Of a stretch of DNA of 64,000 bases, positions 17,862 to 26,698 are shown in pieces; within the stretch, counting starts at the first letter, position 1, and the number at the start of each line of letters is the position of its first letter. The position numbers and the translations under genes are program-made. The stretch lies in NCBI GenBank assembly GCA_910587015.1, contig CAJUME010000012.1, forward strand, positions 1 through 64,000, written 5' to 3'. The stretch is from an uncultured Christensenella sp. Lineage in GTDB: Bacteria; Bacillota; Clostridia; Christensenellales; Borkfalkiaceae. The notes beneath the pieces are model-generated. The model was not told the DNA's origin and made no database searches. It was given only the letters and a program-made list of their open reading frames with translations.

Positions 17862-18881
17862 TCAATCGTCAACGGTTGCAAGCTTGTCCAAAAGAGCATC
17901 GCTTGCAAGTATGGTTCCGCCGCCGATAACCGCCGCAAGCTGAGGCTCTTCCGTAAGGTTTACGGGAATTTTCAGCTTTGCGCCTATATAGTCGGCAAGC
18001 CCGTCCATTTTCATAAGCCCGCCGGAAAGATAAACTCCGCCGTGCATTATGCTGGACGCGACCTCTGCGGGCAGCTTGGATATTACAAGCACTGCGTATT
18101 CCAGAATTTTATCGATATAGGTTGTTATAACCTCGTAAATCTGTCCCGAATACACCGTAACGGACGCGGGCGCCCCGCTTGAAAGCTCTCTGCCGTCCAC
18201 CTCTGTCATTTTATTGTCATCGTCCAAAAGACTGCCAACGGTGTTTTTAAGCCGCTCCGCCGTCTGTCCGCCTATTTTTATATTGCGGGTTTCGGCAAGC
18301 TCGTCAATCAAATGCACGTCTATATTACCGCCGCCGAGGTTAACGCTCAGCCCCGAAATTATTCCGTCTTGCGAAAATGCGGCAATGTTGGTTATTGCGT
18401 GACCTATATCAATTGAAAATACGGGCGTGCTTTCGCCTATTTCCACATTGTGCCCCAAAACCGCGGCGAATGGCGTTTGCGTATAGCAGACCGAGCCCAG
18501 CCCGCAGCTTTCCGCCAAATTCACATATTTTTTGCGCACCTCGCGCTTTACTCCGCACGGAAGAATGAAAATCGCTTCCGTGCGCTTTGCTTTTTTATAA
18601 GGAATTTCTATTTTTTCGAGGAAGTATTCCAACAGCGCGGCGGCAAGCTCTTCATTGACGATGTCGCCCTCGGCTACGGGGTTGATTATGCGGGTATTCA
18701 CCGCCGCTCTGCCGCTCAGCGCGCGCGCCTTGTCGCCGCACGCCTTAACGCCTATCCTTTTTTCTCCGCGCTCGACATACTCCTCCACGGCGATGCAGGT
18801 CGATTCCATAAGCACAACGCCGCAGCCCGACATATAAATTTTTGTCACGCCGGAGCCGAAATCTATAGCAATCTTTTTCAT
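17862..18881 (-). CDS. mreB: MreB/Mbl-like bacterial actin
   Basis: A 339-residue actin-fold ATPase that forms membrane-bound filaments to guide cell-wall synthesis. The phosphate-1 motif DFGSGVTKIY is at 7-16, phosphate-2 is SIDIGHAITNIAAF near 158, and the adenosine motif GGVYLSGGLMKMDGL is near 287, all in the normal order. It overlaps the upstream maf gene by 4 bases. The maf-mreB pairing is also found in other Firmicutes, but mreC and mreD are not next to it, so it could equally be an Mbl or MreBH paralogue. Confidence 0.88.
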   Translation of the reverse strand: MKKIAIDFGSGVTKIYMSGCGVVLMESTCIAVEEYVERGEKRIGVKACGDKARALSGRAAVNTRIINPVAEGDIVNEELAAALLEYFLEKIEIPYKKAKRTEAIFILPCGVKREVRKKYVNLAESCGLGSVCYTQTPFAAVLGHNVEIGESTPVFSIDIGHAITNIAAFSQDGIISGLSVNLGGGNIDVHLIDELAETRNIKIGGQTAERLKNTVGSLLDDDNKMTEVDGRELSSGAPASVTVYSGQIYEVITTYIDKILEYAVLVISKLPAEVASSIMHGGVYLSGGLMKMDGLADYIGAKLKIPVNLTEEPQLAAVIGGGTILASDALLDKLATVDD

Positions 18882-19435
18882 AAGTCGGAAATTACCTCTT
18901 CAATCAGTTTTTTTGCAAGCATCACGGGCAGACCGACTACGTTTGTGTAGCTACCGAAGTACTCCTTTACGATACCTCCGTCCTGAATGCCGTAGCTACC
19001 CGCCTTGTCCATAGGCGACCCGCCGTTGACGTAGCTTTCAATAAATTCGTCCGTAAGTATGTTGAACTTTACCTCGGTTCTGTCAAAATCAACGGCCTTT
19101 TTAAATCTGTTGCGCACGCACACGCCCGTTATGACGTAATGAGTTTTGCCCGACAGCATTTTAAGGGTTTTTACTGCGTCCGCCTTATCCCTCGGCTTGC
19201 CTAAAATTTCGTTGCCGAAAACAACGATTGTATCGCACCCGATAACCGTTTTGTTAGGATTAAGCGCAAAAACCGCGTCGCATTTGCTTTCCGCCAGCGC
19301 GCATGCCATTTGCTCGGGGAAAAGGGAAATATTCACTTTTTCGTCCGCGTCAGAAGGAATTACTTCAAATTTGCTTAAAATTTGTGCCAGCAACTCTTTT
19401 CTGCGCGGGGACGCGCTTGCAAGAACGTATTCCAT
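18878..19435 (-). CDS. maf: Maf-family nucleotide pyrophosphatase
   Basis: A 185-residue house-cleaning enzyme that hydrolyses non-standard or modified nucleoside triphosphates, linked in Bacillus to septum formation. The family signature LASASPRRKELL is at 5-16. The catalytic Asp68 is in GCDTIVVF, GKPRDKADA is at 79-87, and SYGIQD near the C terminus is also typical. Length is normal. The stop overlaps the mreB-like start (ATGA), so both are co-translated. Confidence 0.94.
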   Translation of the reverse strand: MEYVLASASPRRKELLAQILSKFEVIPSDADEKVNISLFPEQMACALAESKCDAVFALNPNKTVIGCDTIVVFGNEILGKPRDKADAVKTLKMLSGKTHYVITGVCVRNRFKKAVDFDRTEVKFNILTDEFIESYVNGGSPMDKAGSYGIQDGGIVKEYFGSYTNVVGLPVMLAKKLIEEVISDL

Positions 19436-19447
19436 ATAATCTGTTTT

Positions 19448-20899
19448 TTAAAGCTGAGTATTTTCCGCGCCTTCCGCAATGCTTGCCTCAGCCGCGGCAG
19501 TCCGCACGGCGCTTTTATCGCTGTAAATTTTAAAAGCAATCGTAATTGCCATAGCCACAACTGACAGCACAAACGCGGCAATGGGCACCCCGTAATATAA
19601 TACGCTGTCATTTTGCGAATCGCCTATTTCCCACGCTATGTCCAAAAACATTTCGCCGCAGACAATAACGAACACCATTGCAACCAGCACGAATACCGCA
19701 GTGCGTATACTTGCGCCGAGCAACGATTTTTTACCGTTGCCGGATATGTTGTTTATTGCCTTTATTATGAACTCGCCCCCGCTTATTATTGCGGCTATTG
19801 TAGCAAAGAAGGCAAATATACCCAAGCCGAACACAATCCACGTCTTTGCCGCAAGCTCGTTGCCCACACCTTTAAAGCTGAACAGTCCCAACGAATTAAG
19901 CAACTGCAGCACACCGCATTTTACATCGGTAATACCAGCCTCGCTACTGTCTATAGTTATAGCGGGCAACGTAAGCAAACTAATCGCCACAACCGTGAAC
20001 ACCGTTCCCGCCAAAGCAAGACAGCATTTTACGATATTTGCCGTTTGGAAGAATTGTTTTCCGCAAACGGCTATTTTACAGCAAAGCCATATAAACGTAA
20101 AAACACAGCCTAACACTATGCCTGCAACGGTTGCAGAGCTAAGCTCATAATATATTGTTTGGGACTGATAGCCGGAAGAATACTCCGCAGTTGAGTTTAC
20201 CATAGCTAAAAGCGCCGCCGAGCAGAAAACAAAAACCGCAAAAGCCGCAATCGCAAAAGCTTCTCCGCTTTTTTTACTCTTGCCCATAGCGTACCGCACG
20301 TTGTACACAGTTGAAAGCACAACCAGCGCGCACACGGAAATTAAAGACGCCGCCGAAATAACCGTACCGAAAATGCAAGGCAAAAAAGTAGCCGCTTTAT
20401 AATAGTTTGAAGGCTGCGACAATTTAATTATCTCCGCACGGTCTTTATACGCTTTGCCGAAAAAGTAAAAAATATCCGAGGTTGAGGTAACCTTTTGTCC
20501 GCTAAGCTCTGCAATGCTTTTATATCCCGCAAAAAAGATAAAAATCAGCGCAAAAAGCGCAACCAATGCGGAACAAGCCACCGCCGCAATATTTAAAACC
20601 CGCGTCAGACTAAACGCCGTTTTGCCGCCAACGCCCGCCGCCGCGGTTGCGCCTGCCGTTGCCGCCGCGGGCGCGGCTTGGTTATGGACTGCGCTTTCTT
20701 TTACGTCCGCGCTTGCAGCAACCTCGGACACAGCCGAAAAAGAAGCTAAATTCGCACCGCAAAAGGAACAAAACATACTGTCGAAGTCAACGTCCTTTTT
20801 GCAAACGGGACAGGTTTTAAGCCCGTCCGTCCTTTTGCCGCAATACTTACAGAAAACCGCGCCGTCCGCAATTTCCTTTCCGCAATATTGACAATTCAA
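19448..20899 (-). CDS. Zinc-ribbon multi-pass membrane protein
   Basis: A 483-residue protein. The first 55 residues hold two zinc ribbons, CQYCGKEIADGAVFCKYCG and CPVC...MFCSFCG, the double zinc-ribbon type found on many Firmicutes membrane proteins. An Ala-rich linker follows, then about eight hydrophobic segments forming a polytopic membrane domain, and an Ala/Glu-rich tail. I do not know its function; zinc ribbons of this kind usually act as cytoplasmic scaffolds. It ends 12 bases before maf and may be cotranscribed with maf and mreB. Confidence 0.75.
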   Translation of the reverse strand: MNCQYCGKEIADGAVFCKYCGKRTDGLKTCPVCKKDVDFDSMFCSFCGANLASFSAVSEVAASADVKESAVHNQAAPAAATAGATAAAGVGGKTAFSLTRVLNIAAVACSALVALFALIFIFFAGYKSIAELSGQKVTSTSDIFYFFGKAYKDRAEIIKLSQPSNYYKAATFLPCIFGTVISAASLISVCALVVLSTVYNVRYAMGKSKKSGEAFAIAAFAVFVFCSAALLAMVNSTAEYSSGYQSQTIYYELSSATVAGIVLGCVFTFIWLCCKIAVCGKQFFQTANIVKCCLALAGTVFTVVAISLLTLPAITIDSSEAGITDVKCGVLQLLNSLGLFSFKGVGNELAAKTWIVFGLGIFAFFATIAAIISGGEFIIKAINNISGNGKKSLLGASIRTAVFVLVAMVFVIVCGEMFLDIAWEIGDSQNDSVLYYGVPIAAFVLSVVAMAITIAFKIYSDKSAVRTAAAEASIAEGAENTQL

Positions 20900-20940
20900 T
20901 TTTCTACCTCTGTTAACAAATTTTTTTCATATTCCAAACA

Positions 20941-20969
20941 CGTCCCCGGTCAATCAGTAACCGAGGACG
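20941..20969 (-). terminator. Weak hairpin downstream of the ppx gene
   Basis: Ten-base arms (20941-20950 and 20960-20969) pair with one mismatch around a 9-base loop. A T-run exists only on the plus-strand side, so as a minus-strand terminator it is doubtful. Confidence 0.4.
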
Positions 20970-20977
20970 CAAATTTT

Positions 20978-22492
20978 TTATAAAATTTCGAGATTTTTAT
21001 GGAAGGACTTGCGGAACTCGGTCGAAGCTGTCATAGCGTTGCGTATTTCCAGCGTTGCGTCGCCGTCCACCTCGGTTTTCATTATAACGGAATCGCCCAA
21101 AATATCGCAGTTTATGCTCTTGATACTGCCCGCATGCGCTCTGTCAAGGCTCTCCGCAATTCTGAGCATAACGCCGAGCTTTTTAACAACCTCCAAATCG
21201 TCCTCGGAAACTATATCCTTATACCGCGCCCAGTCCGCCATATTTATATCTTCCTTTTTATGACAGCACGCCGTAAACGCGGCAAGCACTATATCGCGGT
21301 GGGTTACGCCGTACAGAGTGGAATTAAGTATCATATACCAGCTGTGCCGCTGATGGTTGTAATATTTAATGCGCTCGCCGCAGTCGTGAAGCATTGCGGC
21401 AACCTTTAAAATTCTTAAATACTGTCTGGGGAATTTATGAAGCACGCGCAGCTGCTTGAAGAGCTGAATGCTTAAATTGACGACGTGCTCCACATGCTTT
21501 TCGTCGCAGTCGTAATACTTTACAAGCGTTGTCAGCGAATAATTCAAAACGTCAGCAACCGGCTTTTCAACGGTCATAGGCAGCGCCTGATTGAACATTA
21601 TGCCCTCGCGCAGGCCCGCGCCCGAGAAGGTGAAGCTTTCCACCCCGAGGTAGCTTATAAACGATTTTATAACCGCAAGCGCCGCGGGCAGAATATCCGC
21701 GCGCTCTGCCGAAAGTCCCTTTATTTTCTTCTTTTTATCAAGGTCCAGCACCTTAATCATATCATAAACGGGCAAAAAGTCCTCAACCTGCATTTTGTAG
21801 TTATGAACGCTGTCAAGAGGGTACTTGTGCACCATTTTGCTTATTTTGAAAAGATTGCGGAACGAGCCGCCAACGCCCATCATCTGCACATCGGGGTCAA
21901 CGTCCTTAAGCCATTCCACCTGCTTTAACTGCTCGGTAAAAAATTCCTCTATCTTTTCCGCCTGCTGCTCGGGCTTTAAGCCGTCGCCGGAAAAAAGTCC
22001 CGTCAAGGTAACCGCGCCGAAGGGCAGGGTGACGTAGTTAAGCATATTTCTGCGGTTGTAATAAACTATTTTAGTGGAGCCGCCGCCTATTTCAAGCACT
22101 ATCCCCTTAGGCACGTCCATTGTGTTGATAACACCGCGGTAAACAAAGACTGCCTCTTCCTCTGCAGACAAAACGCGTATCTTTATGCCGCAGCTTGACT
22201 GAATTTCGTCAAGAAAGCTACGCTGGTTTTTGGCGCGGCGGACGGCCTCGGTCGCAACAGCGATAATGCGCGTAACTCCGCTTGCGTCGCACAGCTTACG
22301 GAACATTTTAAGCGTTTTGATAGTTTCGGCAACGCGGGCGGGCTTTAAAAAGCCGTCGCGCTCCATATCCTGCCCGAGGCGGACGCTTTCCTTCAGCTCG
22401 TCGATAACCATAAAATGGCCGTCGGTAAACAGATTGACGATTACAAGTCTTGCGGAATTCGAGCCTAAATCAATAATACCGATTTTTTCCAA
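20978..22492 (-). CDS. ppx: Ppx/GppA-family exopolyphosphatase/guanosine pentaphosphatase
   Basis: A 504-residue actin/HSP70-fold phosphatase that degrades polyphosphate and/or pppGpp. The phosphate loop IIDLGSNSARLV is at the N terminus, ATEAVRRAKN is near 100, and the second loop EIGGGSTKIVYY is near 142. A C-terminal HD-type domain carries LHDCGERIKYYNHQRHSWYMI. TTG 22492 is the likely start: GGGAG lies 8 bases before it and the phosphate-loop strand begins just after it. A promoter at 22594-22622 leaves a leader of about 95 bases. Confidence 0.9.
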   Translation of the reverse strand: MEKIGIIDLGSNSARLVIVNLFTDGHFMVIDELKESVRLGQDMERDGFLKPARVAETIKTLKMFRKLCDASGVTRIIAVATEAVRRAKNQRSFLDEIQSSCGIKIRVLSAEEEAVFVYRGVINTMDVPKGIVLEIGGGSTKIVYYNRRNMLNYVTLPFGAVTLTGLFSGDGLKPEQQAEKIEEFFTEQLKQVEWLKDVDPDVQMMGVGGSFRNLFKISKMVHKYPLDSVHNYKMQVEDFLPVYDMIKVLDLDKKKKIKGLSAERADILPAALAVIKSFISYLGVESFTFSGAGLREGIMFNQALPMTVEKPVADVLNYSLTTLVKYYDCDEKHVEHVVNLSIQLFKQLRVLHKFPRQYLRILKVAAMLHDCGERIKYYNHQRHSWYMILNSTLYGVTHRDIVLAAFTACCHKKEDINMADWARYKDIVSEDDLEVVKKLGVMLRIAESLDRAHAGSIKSINCDILGDSVIMKTEVDGDATLEIRNAMTASTEFRKSFHKNLEIL

Positions 22493-22593
22493 AATATATA
22501 CTCCCAACGGACGCAATTTAAAGCTTCGAACACTTTAAGAGCGTGCGTTAAATGAAATGTTTTTTCTCACAAAAACAATTTCTGCCGTTAATG

Positions 22594-22622
22594 ATTGTAA
22601 CATATTAATTGATTTTTGTATA
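22594..22622 (-). promoter_or_regulatory. ppx promoter, extended -10
   Basis: Minus-strand -35 TATACA (22622-22617), 17-base spacer, -10 TACAAT (22599-22594) preceded by TGT. Confidence 0.55.
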
Positions 22623-22623
22623 T

Positions 22624-22654
22624 ATTTTTTAAAAAATTTTGTGCAACTTGCACA
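22624..22654 (-). terminator. Weak terminator after folB-folK
   Basis: A short hairpin TGTGC-AAGTT-GCACA (22654-22640) directly after the fused folate gene is followed on the minus strand by AAATTTTTT. The stem is only 5 bp, so strength is uncertain. Confidence 0.4.
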
Positions 22655-22658
22655 TAAA

Positions 22659-23462
22659 TTAATTTGATAATTCGCGAATACGCTTTTTTTGAACGGGACA
22701 AACAAAATCGGGCGCGATTTCCGCAAGCGGCTTTAAAACAAAGTCACGCTTATGATATTCGGGGTGCGGAATTACAAGCCTTTCCCCGTTTATTATTCTG
22801 CCGCCGTAAAAAATTATATCTATATCCAGCGTTCTGTCGCCCCAACGCTTTTGCCTTGTTCTGCCGCACTCCGCCTCGATACGGTTTACCTCGTCAAGCA
22901 GCTGTTCGGGGGAAAGAAAAACCTCCGCCTTTACCGCGCAGTTCAAAAACTCGTTTTCCGCAACTCCGCCGTACGGCTTAGTAGAAATATAGGAGGAAAC
23001 CTTTTCAACACTTATGCCGCGCGTTGCGTCAAGCAGCTTTACCGCCTTATCGAGATACGCCTTTTTATCGCCCATGCTTGAACCGAGCGAAAGATAAGCC
23101 TTTTCGCGCGTAAGCTCCGCCGTTACTCCGACCGTGCCGAATTTATGCTTTATCGGCGCTTCGGGCTTGCACACGGTAAGGCTTACACCCCTCACGGCCG
23201 CAAAATTTTCCATAACGGAAAACGCGCACTCATAGGCAAGCCTTTCTATAAGGTTAAAGGTATTATCATTTGTTATGTCCGCAATAAGCTTGCACACTGC
23301 GGAATAATTTACGGTGCACTCCAAATCGTCCGTTTTTGCCGCGCCGTAAAAGTCCACAGATAAATCTGCGTCGAATACAAACCTCTGCGGCTTGGTTTTT
23401 TCATAATCGTGAACGCCGTGGCGGGCGCAAACCTCTAACCCGCGGATTAAAATCTTGTCCAT
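22659..23462 (-). CDS. folBK: Fused dihydroneopterin aldolase / HPPK (FolB-FolK)
   Basis: A 267-residue bifunctional folate enzyme. Residues 1-118 are dihydroneopterin aldolase (LEVCARHGVHDYEK, then ERLAYECAF near 73 and the conserved Lys in IKHKFGTVGV). Residues 122-267 are 6-hydroxymethyl-7,8-dihydropterin pyrophosphokinase, with LSLGSSMGDK near 125 and the HPPK signature RWGDRTLDIDI at 206-216. Together they turn dihydroneopterin into its pyrophosphate, the substrate of FolP. It follows folP by 3 bases, giving an operon folC-folP-folBK. Confidence 0.95.
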   Translation of the reverse strand: MDKILIRGLEVCARHGVHDYEKTKPQRFVFDADLSVDFYGAAKTDDLECTVNYSAVCKLIADITNDNTFNLIERLAYECAFSVMENFAAVRGVSLTVCKPEAPIKHKFGTVGVTAELTREKAYLSLGSSMGDKKAYLDKAVKLLDATRGISVEKVSSYISTKPYGGVAENEFLNCAVKAEVFLSPEQLLDEVNRIEAECGRTRQKRWGDRTLDIDIIFYGGRIINGERLVIPHPEYHKRDFVLKPLAEIAPDFVCPVQKKRIRELSN

Positions 23463-23465
23463 TGC

Positions 23466-24251
23466 TCACCCGTTAATTTTATCGTATTCTTCCTTTATCG
23501 CCGCCACGTTTTCCTTTACGTCGTGCACGCGCACAAACAGCACGTTTTTTCTTACGGCAAGGCGGGTGCTTTCAAGTGTTTGAGGAAGCCGTTCTTCGGG
23601 CAGTCCGCCGAACATCGATTTACGGCTTGTCCCTAAAAGTAAGGGATATCCGAGGGGCAAAAGCCTTTCATAGCCGTTCAGAAGCTCCCAATTCTGTTCC
23701 TTAGACTTTGCAAAGCCGATGCCGCCGTCAATGCAGATTTTGTTTTTGTCTATGCCCTTTTGAGTTGCCGTTTTTATGCTGTTTTCCAAAAAATTTAATA
23801 CAGGGCCCCATATATCCCCCGATAAAGCCGCTTTCGCATTGTGCATAATGCATACTGCGGCGTTGTATTCCGCAATGACCCCCGCCATATCGCCGTCGTT
23901 CGTAAGCCCCCATATATCGTTTATCATATCCGCGCCTATTTCAAGCGCGACGCGCGCGCTTTTGGAAAAATAGGTATCCACCGAAAGCGGAATATCGAAA
24001 TTCCTTTTTACAAGCTCCAACGGCTTTGCAAAGCGCGAAATTTCCTCCTCTGCGCTGACCTCCACATAATTCGGCCGCGATGACTGCGCGCCTATGTCTA
24101 TGACAGCCGCGCCCTCCTTCACCGCTCTTTCAACGGCAAAAAGAACGTTGTCGCACGTCTTGCGGCTCTCCTTCCAGAAGCTGTCGGGCGTTAAATTTAT
24201 TATCGCCATTACATATGTGCCGTTATCAAAGCTTTTATTTCCGATTATCAT
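23466..24251 (-). CDS. folP: Dihydropteroate synthase
   Basis: A 261-residue TIM-barrel enzyme that joins the pterin pyrophosphate to p-aminobenzoate; it is the sulfonamide target. Visible motifs are AIINLTPDSFW at 16-26, VIDIGAQSSRPN near 55, SVDTYFSK near 90, MINDIWG near 108, and DGGIGFAKSKEQNWELL in the pterin-binding region. Length is normal. It is the middle gene of the folate operon, 60 bases after folC. Confidence 0.95.
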   Translation of the reverse strand: MIIGNKSFDNGTYVMAIINLTPDSFWKESRKTCDNVLFAVERAVKEGAAVIDIGAQSSRPNYVEVSAEEEISRFAKPLELVKRNFDIPLSVDTYFSKSARVALEIGADMINDIWGLTNDGDMAGVIAEYNAAVCIMHNAKAALSGDIWGPVLNFLENSIKTATQKGIDKNKICIDGGIGFAKSKEQNWELLNGYERLLPLGYPLLLGTSRKSMFGGLPEERLPQTLESTRLAVRKNVLFVRVHDVKENVAAIKEEYDKING

Positions 24252-24311
24252 TTACAATTATTCCTTTAACTTCACGAGGCGAAATAAAGCCGCCCCTGAA
24301 AATTCCGAACG

Positions 24312-25532
24312 TCAATCATTTTTAATATATCTTTTTGCTTCTTTCAGAATTGTGAACGTGCCGCAAACCGCAACCGTGCCGCACGCCCTTTCCATTGCCG
24401 CGGAAATACTGTTGCATACCTCGGCGGGGATTTTATATTTTGCGCACACGGCAAAAATTTTTTCCGCGTCCATTGCCCGCAGGCTGTCTGGCGTTACAAT
24501 AAATATCTTGCCCGCATACGGCTTTAACGCCGCAATATTCCCGTCTATATCCTTATCGGAAAGACTGCCGTAAACAACCGCGTCCGCACCGCCTGTGCTT
24601 TTCAACAGCTCTGCAAGCGGAACAAAGCTGGCGGGATTATGCGCGCCGTCAAGAATATAATTATTGCCGTTTGCCGTCAATAATTCCAGCCTACCCGCTA
24701 ATTTTGCGGCTTTGACCCCCGAATATATTGCGTTGTCGCTTATTTTAAGCAGTCGCGCCGCCTCTATCGCCGTTGCCGCATTATAGGGCTGGGCAACACC
24801 CGCCATTTGCGTAAAAAACTCACAACCGCCGTACAAAAACGTCTGTCCTTGCGGAGAGCTTTTTATAATTTTAAGCGGCTTATCGGCAATAATCGCGCCT
24901 TTGCCCCGCATATATGCCGTAGCTTCGTCCGTTTGCAATGCGCTTGCCACGGCGGGGCAGTCCTTTATAATGCCCGCCTTATGACGGCAAATGCTTAAAA
25001 TATTGTCGCCGAGGACAGCCGTATGCTCCAACGACACAGAGGTAATCACGGCAACCGCTTTGCCCGCAATGGCGTTGGTTGAGTCATATAAGCCGCCTAA
25101 GCCGCATTCCACAACCGCATACGCACAGCCCGCAAGCGCAAACGCATACAGCGCGCCCGCGGTTTCAACCTCGAAACGGGTCGCATGCGCGCCACCGTCC
25201 GCCGCCAAGCTATCGGCAACAGACAATGCCGCGCCGAACGCCTCCGCAAACAGCTCACTGCTGATATTTTCGCCGTTAATGCGGTATTGCTCGAAATAAT
25301 CATAAACCGCGGGCGAGGTAAAGGTTCCAACGGTTTTTTCCGCGCAAAGCAAAATCCGCGTAAGATATTCCGCAACCGAGCCCTTTCCGTTCGTCCCCGC
25401 AACGTGTATAATTTTAAGCTTTTTATCGGGCGAGCCAAGTCCGTCAAGCAGTGCGCGCGTGCGTTCCACGCCGAAATCCATGCCGCGTACGGACAGCCCT
25501 TCAAGCCCCTTCAATACTTCCTTAAAGGTCAT
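24312..25532 (-). CDS. folC: Folylpolyglutamate / dihydrofolate synthase
   Basis: A 406-residue Mur-ligase-like enzyme that adds glutamate to dihydropteroate and folates. The P-loop AGTNGKGS is at 45-52, and the segment YFEQYRINGENIS matches the family. VECGLGGLYDSTN follows near 125, as does the ligand-binding EHTAVLGDNI, and NYILDGAHNPAS is in the C-terminal domain. ATG 25532 is the real start: the promoter at 25548-25576 rules out the longer frame to 25820, and the length then fits the family. The leader is short and lacks a Shine-Dalgarno sequence. Confidence 0.94.
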   Translation of the reverse strand: MTFKEVLKGLEGLSVRGMDFGVERTRALLDGLGSPDKKLKIIHVAGTNGKGSVAEYLTRILLCAEKTVGTFTSPAVYDYFEQYRINGENISSELFAEAFGAALSVADSLAADGGAHATRFEVETAGALYAFALAGCAYAVVECGLGGLYDSTNAIAGKAVAVITSVSLEHTAVLGDNILSICRHKAGIIKDCPAVASALQTDEATAYMRGKGAIIADKPLKIIKSSPQGQTFLYGGCEFFTQMAGVAQPYNAATAIEAARLLKISDNAIYSGVKAAKLAGRLELLTANGNNYILDGAHNPASFVPLAELLKSTGGADAVVYGSLSDKDIDGNIAALKPYAGKIFIVTPDSLRAMDAEKIFAVCAKYKIPAEVCNSISAAMERACGTVAVCGTFTILKEAKRYIKND

Positions 25533-25547
25533 AATAAAATCATACGA

Positions 25548-25576
25548 ATTATAGCATACATATCTGTTTTTAGCAA
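25548..25576 (-). promoter_or_regulatory. Promoter of the folate operon, extended -10
   Basis: Minus-strand -35 TTGCTA (25576-25571), 17-base spacer, perfect -10 TATAAT (25553-25548) preceded by TGC. The ATG comes only 15 bases after the -10. Confidence 0.75.
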
Positions 25577-25610
25577 GAATATTGAAAATTTTTTTGACAA
25601 TACTGTTTGT

Positions 25611-26285
25611 ATGGCACTCATTTTTATACGAACTGCAATTATATTTTTTGTGCTGTTGCTCGTTATGCGGCTTATGGGTAAAAGCCAAATAGGCGAAATG
25701 CAGCCCTTTGAATTTGTTATAAGCCTTGTAATTGCCGAGCTTGCCTGCATACCCATGGCGGACACCTCTATCCCTCTGTTTTACGGAATAATCGCAATAG
25801 TAACAATCTTCATTCTTCACCAGATTGTGTGGCTGTTGGAGCTGTGGTTTAAGCCTGTTAAAAAGGTGGTAAGCGGCAAGCCCTCCGTAGTCATAAACAA
25901 GGACGGCATAGACGAGTTTCAGCTAAAAAAGAATAACCTCGATGTAAGCGATTTAATCGAGAGCATGCGCGTTGCGGGGTACTTCAACCTCGATGACGTA
26001 TATTACGGACTTTACGAGGCAAACGGCTCTTTTTCCGCTTTGGAAAAGGAAGAGCACGCCGCAAGCTCTCTGCCGCTGACGCTTATAGACCGCGGCAAGG
26101 CGGACGAGCAGAACTGCACGCGCTGCGGCTTTAATACAGACAGATTAAAGCAGTTTTTATCGGAGCAGAATGCAAAGCTTAAAGAGGTTGTGGTTATGAC
26201 GGTAAACGGCGAGGGGCGCGTATACTTCCAGAAGCGCGGCGAAAAATACAAAATTTTACAGGTTGAGGTAAACGGTCAATGGTAA
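25611..26285 (+). CDS. DUF421 (YetF-like) membrane protein
   Basis: A 224-residue membrane protein. Three N-terminal hydrophobic segments contain the DUF421 hallmark MRLMGKSQIGEMQPFEFVI. A cytoplasmic domain follows, with KPSVVINKDGIDEFQLKKN, then LIESMRVAGYFNLDDVYYGLYEANGS. These match the YetF/YrbG/YdfR family of Bacillus spore-formers, whose role is poorly known. ATG 25611 is chosen by fit to the family N terminus; no Shine-Dalgarno is visible. The gene overlaps the next by 7 bases. Confidence 0.9.
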   Translation: MALIFIRTAIIFFVLLLVMRLMGKSQIGEMQPFEFVISLVIAELACIPMADTSIPLFYGIIAIVTIFILHQIVWLLELWFKPVKKVVSGKPSVVINKDGIDEFQLKKNNLDVSDLIESMRVAGYFNLDDVYYGLYEANGSFSALEKEEHAASSLPLTLIDRGKADEQNCTRCGFNTDRLKQFLSEQNAKLKEVVVMTVNGEGRVYFQKRGEKYKILQVEVNGQW

Positions 26286-26656
26286 AATCAATCGCCTACA
26301 CCCTTACGGCAATAGCGTTGTGCATAGGGCTGTTTATTTTTACCGAGCTGTATCTGCATAACCAGTTCAACGAATTTCACGATGCTTTAAACGCGCTTTA
26401 TACAAAAATCGAGGACGAAACCGCCACCCGCAGCGATGCGCTTGCAGTAAAAGCAATCTGGGACGATAAAAAGGAAAAGCTGCACATTTTAATACCGCAC
26501 AACGATATTTCGTATATCGATTACTGGCTTAACGAGGCGTGCGGACTGCTTGCCTATAACAATTATGAGCTGGCTTTGGGAAAGATAGAGGTTTTAAAGG
26601 AAATAACCAAAAATCTGCCCGATGCTTACAGCCTGAAATTAGAGAATATTTTTTAA
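26279..26656 (+). CDS. DUF4363-family protein
   Basis: A 125-residue protein with an N-terminal membrane anchor (YTLTAIALCIGLFIFTELYL). A helical extracytoplasmic part contains AIWDDKKEKLHILIPHNDISYID and a repeated-helix end. It fits the DUF4363 family, which commonly sits beside DUF421 genes in Clostridia. The 7-base overlap with the DUF421 gene implies a joint product. Function unknown. Confidence 0.85.
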   Translation: MVKSIAYTLTAIALCIGLFIFTELYLHNQFNEFHDALNALYTKIEDETATRSDALAVKAIWDDKKEKLHILIPHNDISYIDYWLNEACGLLAYNNYELALGKIEVLKEITKNLPDAYSLKLENIF

Positions 26657-26660
26657 AACA

Positions 26661-26691
26661 AAGCCCCGCGCAAAAAATATGCGCGGGGCTT
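26661..26691. terminator. Bidirectional terminator
   Basis: An 11-bp stem AAGCCCCGCGC/GCGCGGGGCTT (26661-26671, 26681-26691) with a 9-base AT loop, between the convergent DUF4363 gene and the YlmC-like gene. A T-rich run follows on the plus strand. Confidence 0.85.
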
Positions 26692-26698
26692 ATTTATT

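Noticed and set aside
25185..25610. Upstream extension of the DUF421 reading frame
   Set aside because: It is antisense to folC and its promoter, and the DUF421 family begins at the ATG at 25611.
25533..25820. Upstream extension of folC
   Set aside because: It contains the folate promoter and overlaps the DUF421 gene; family homology begins at 25532.
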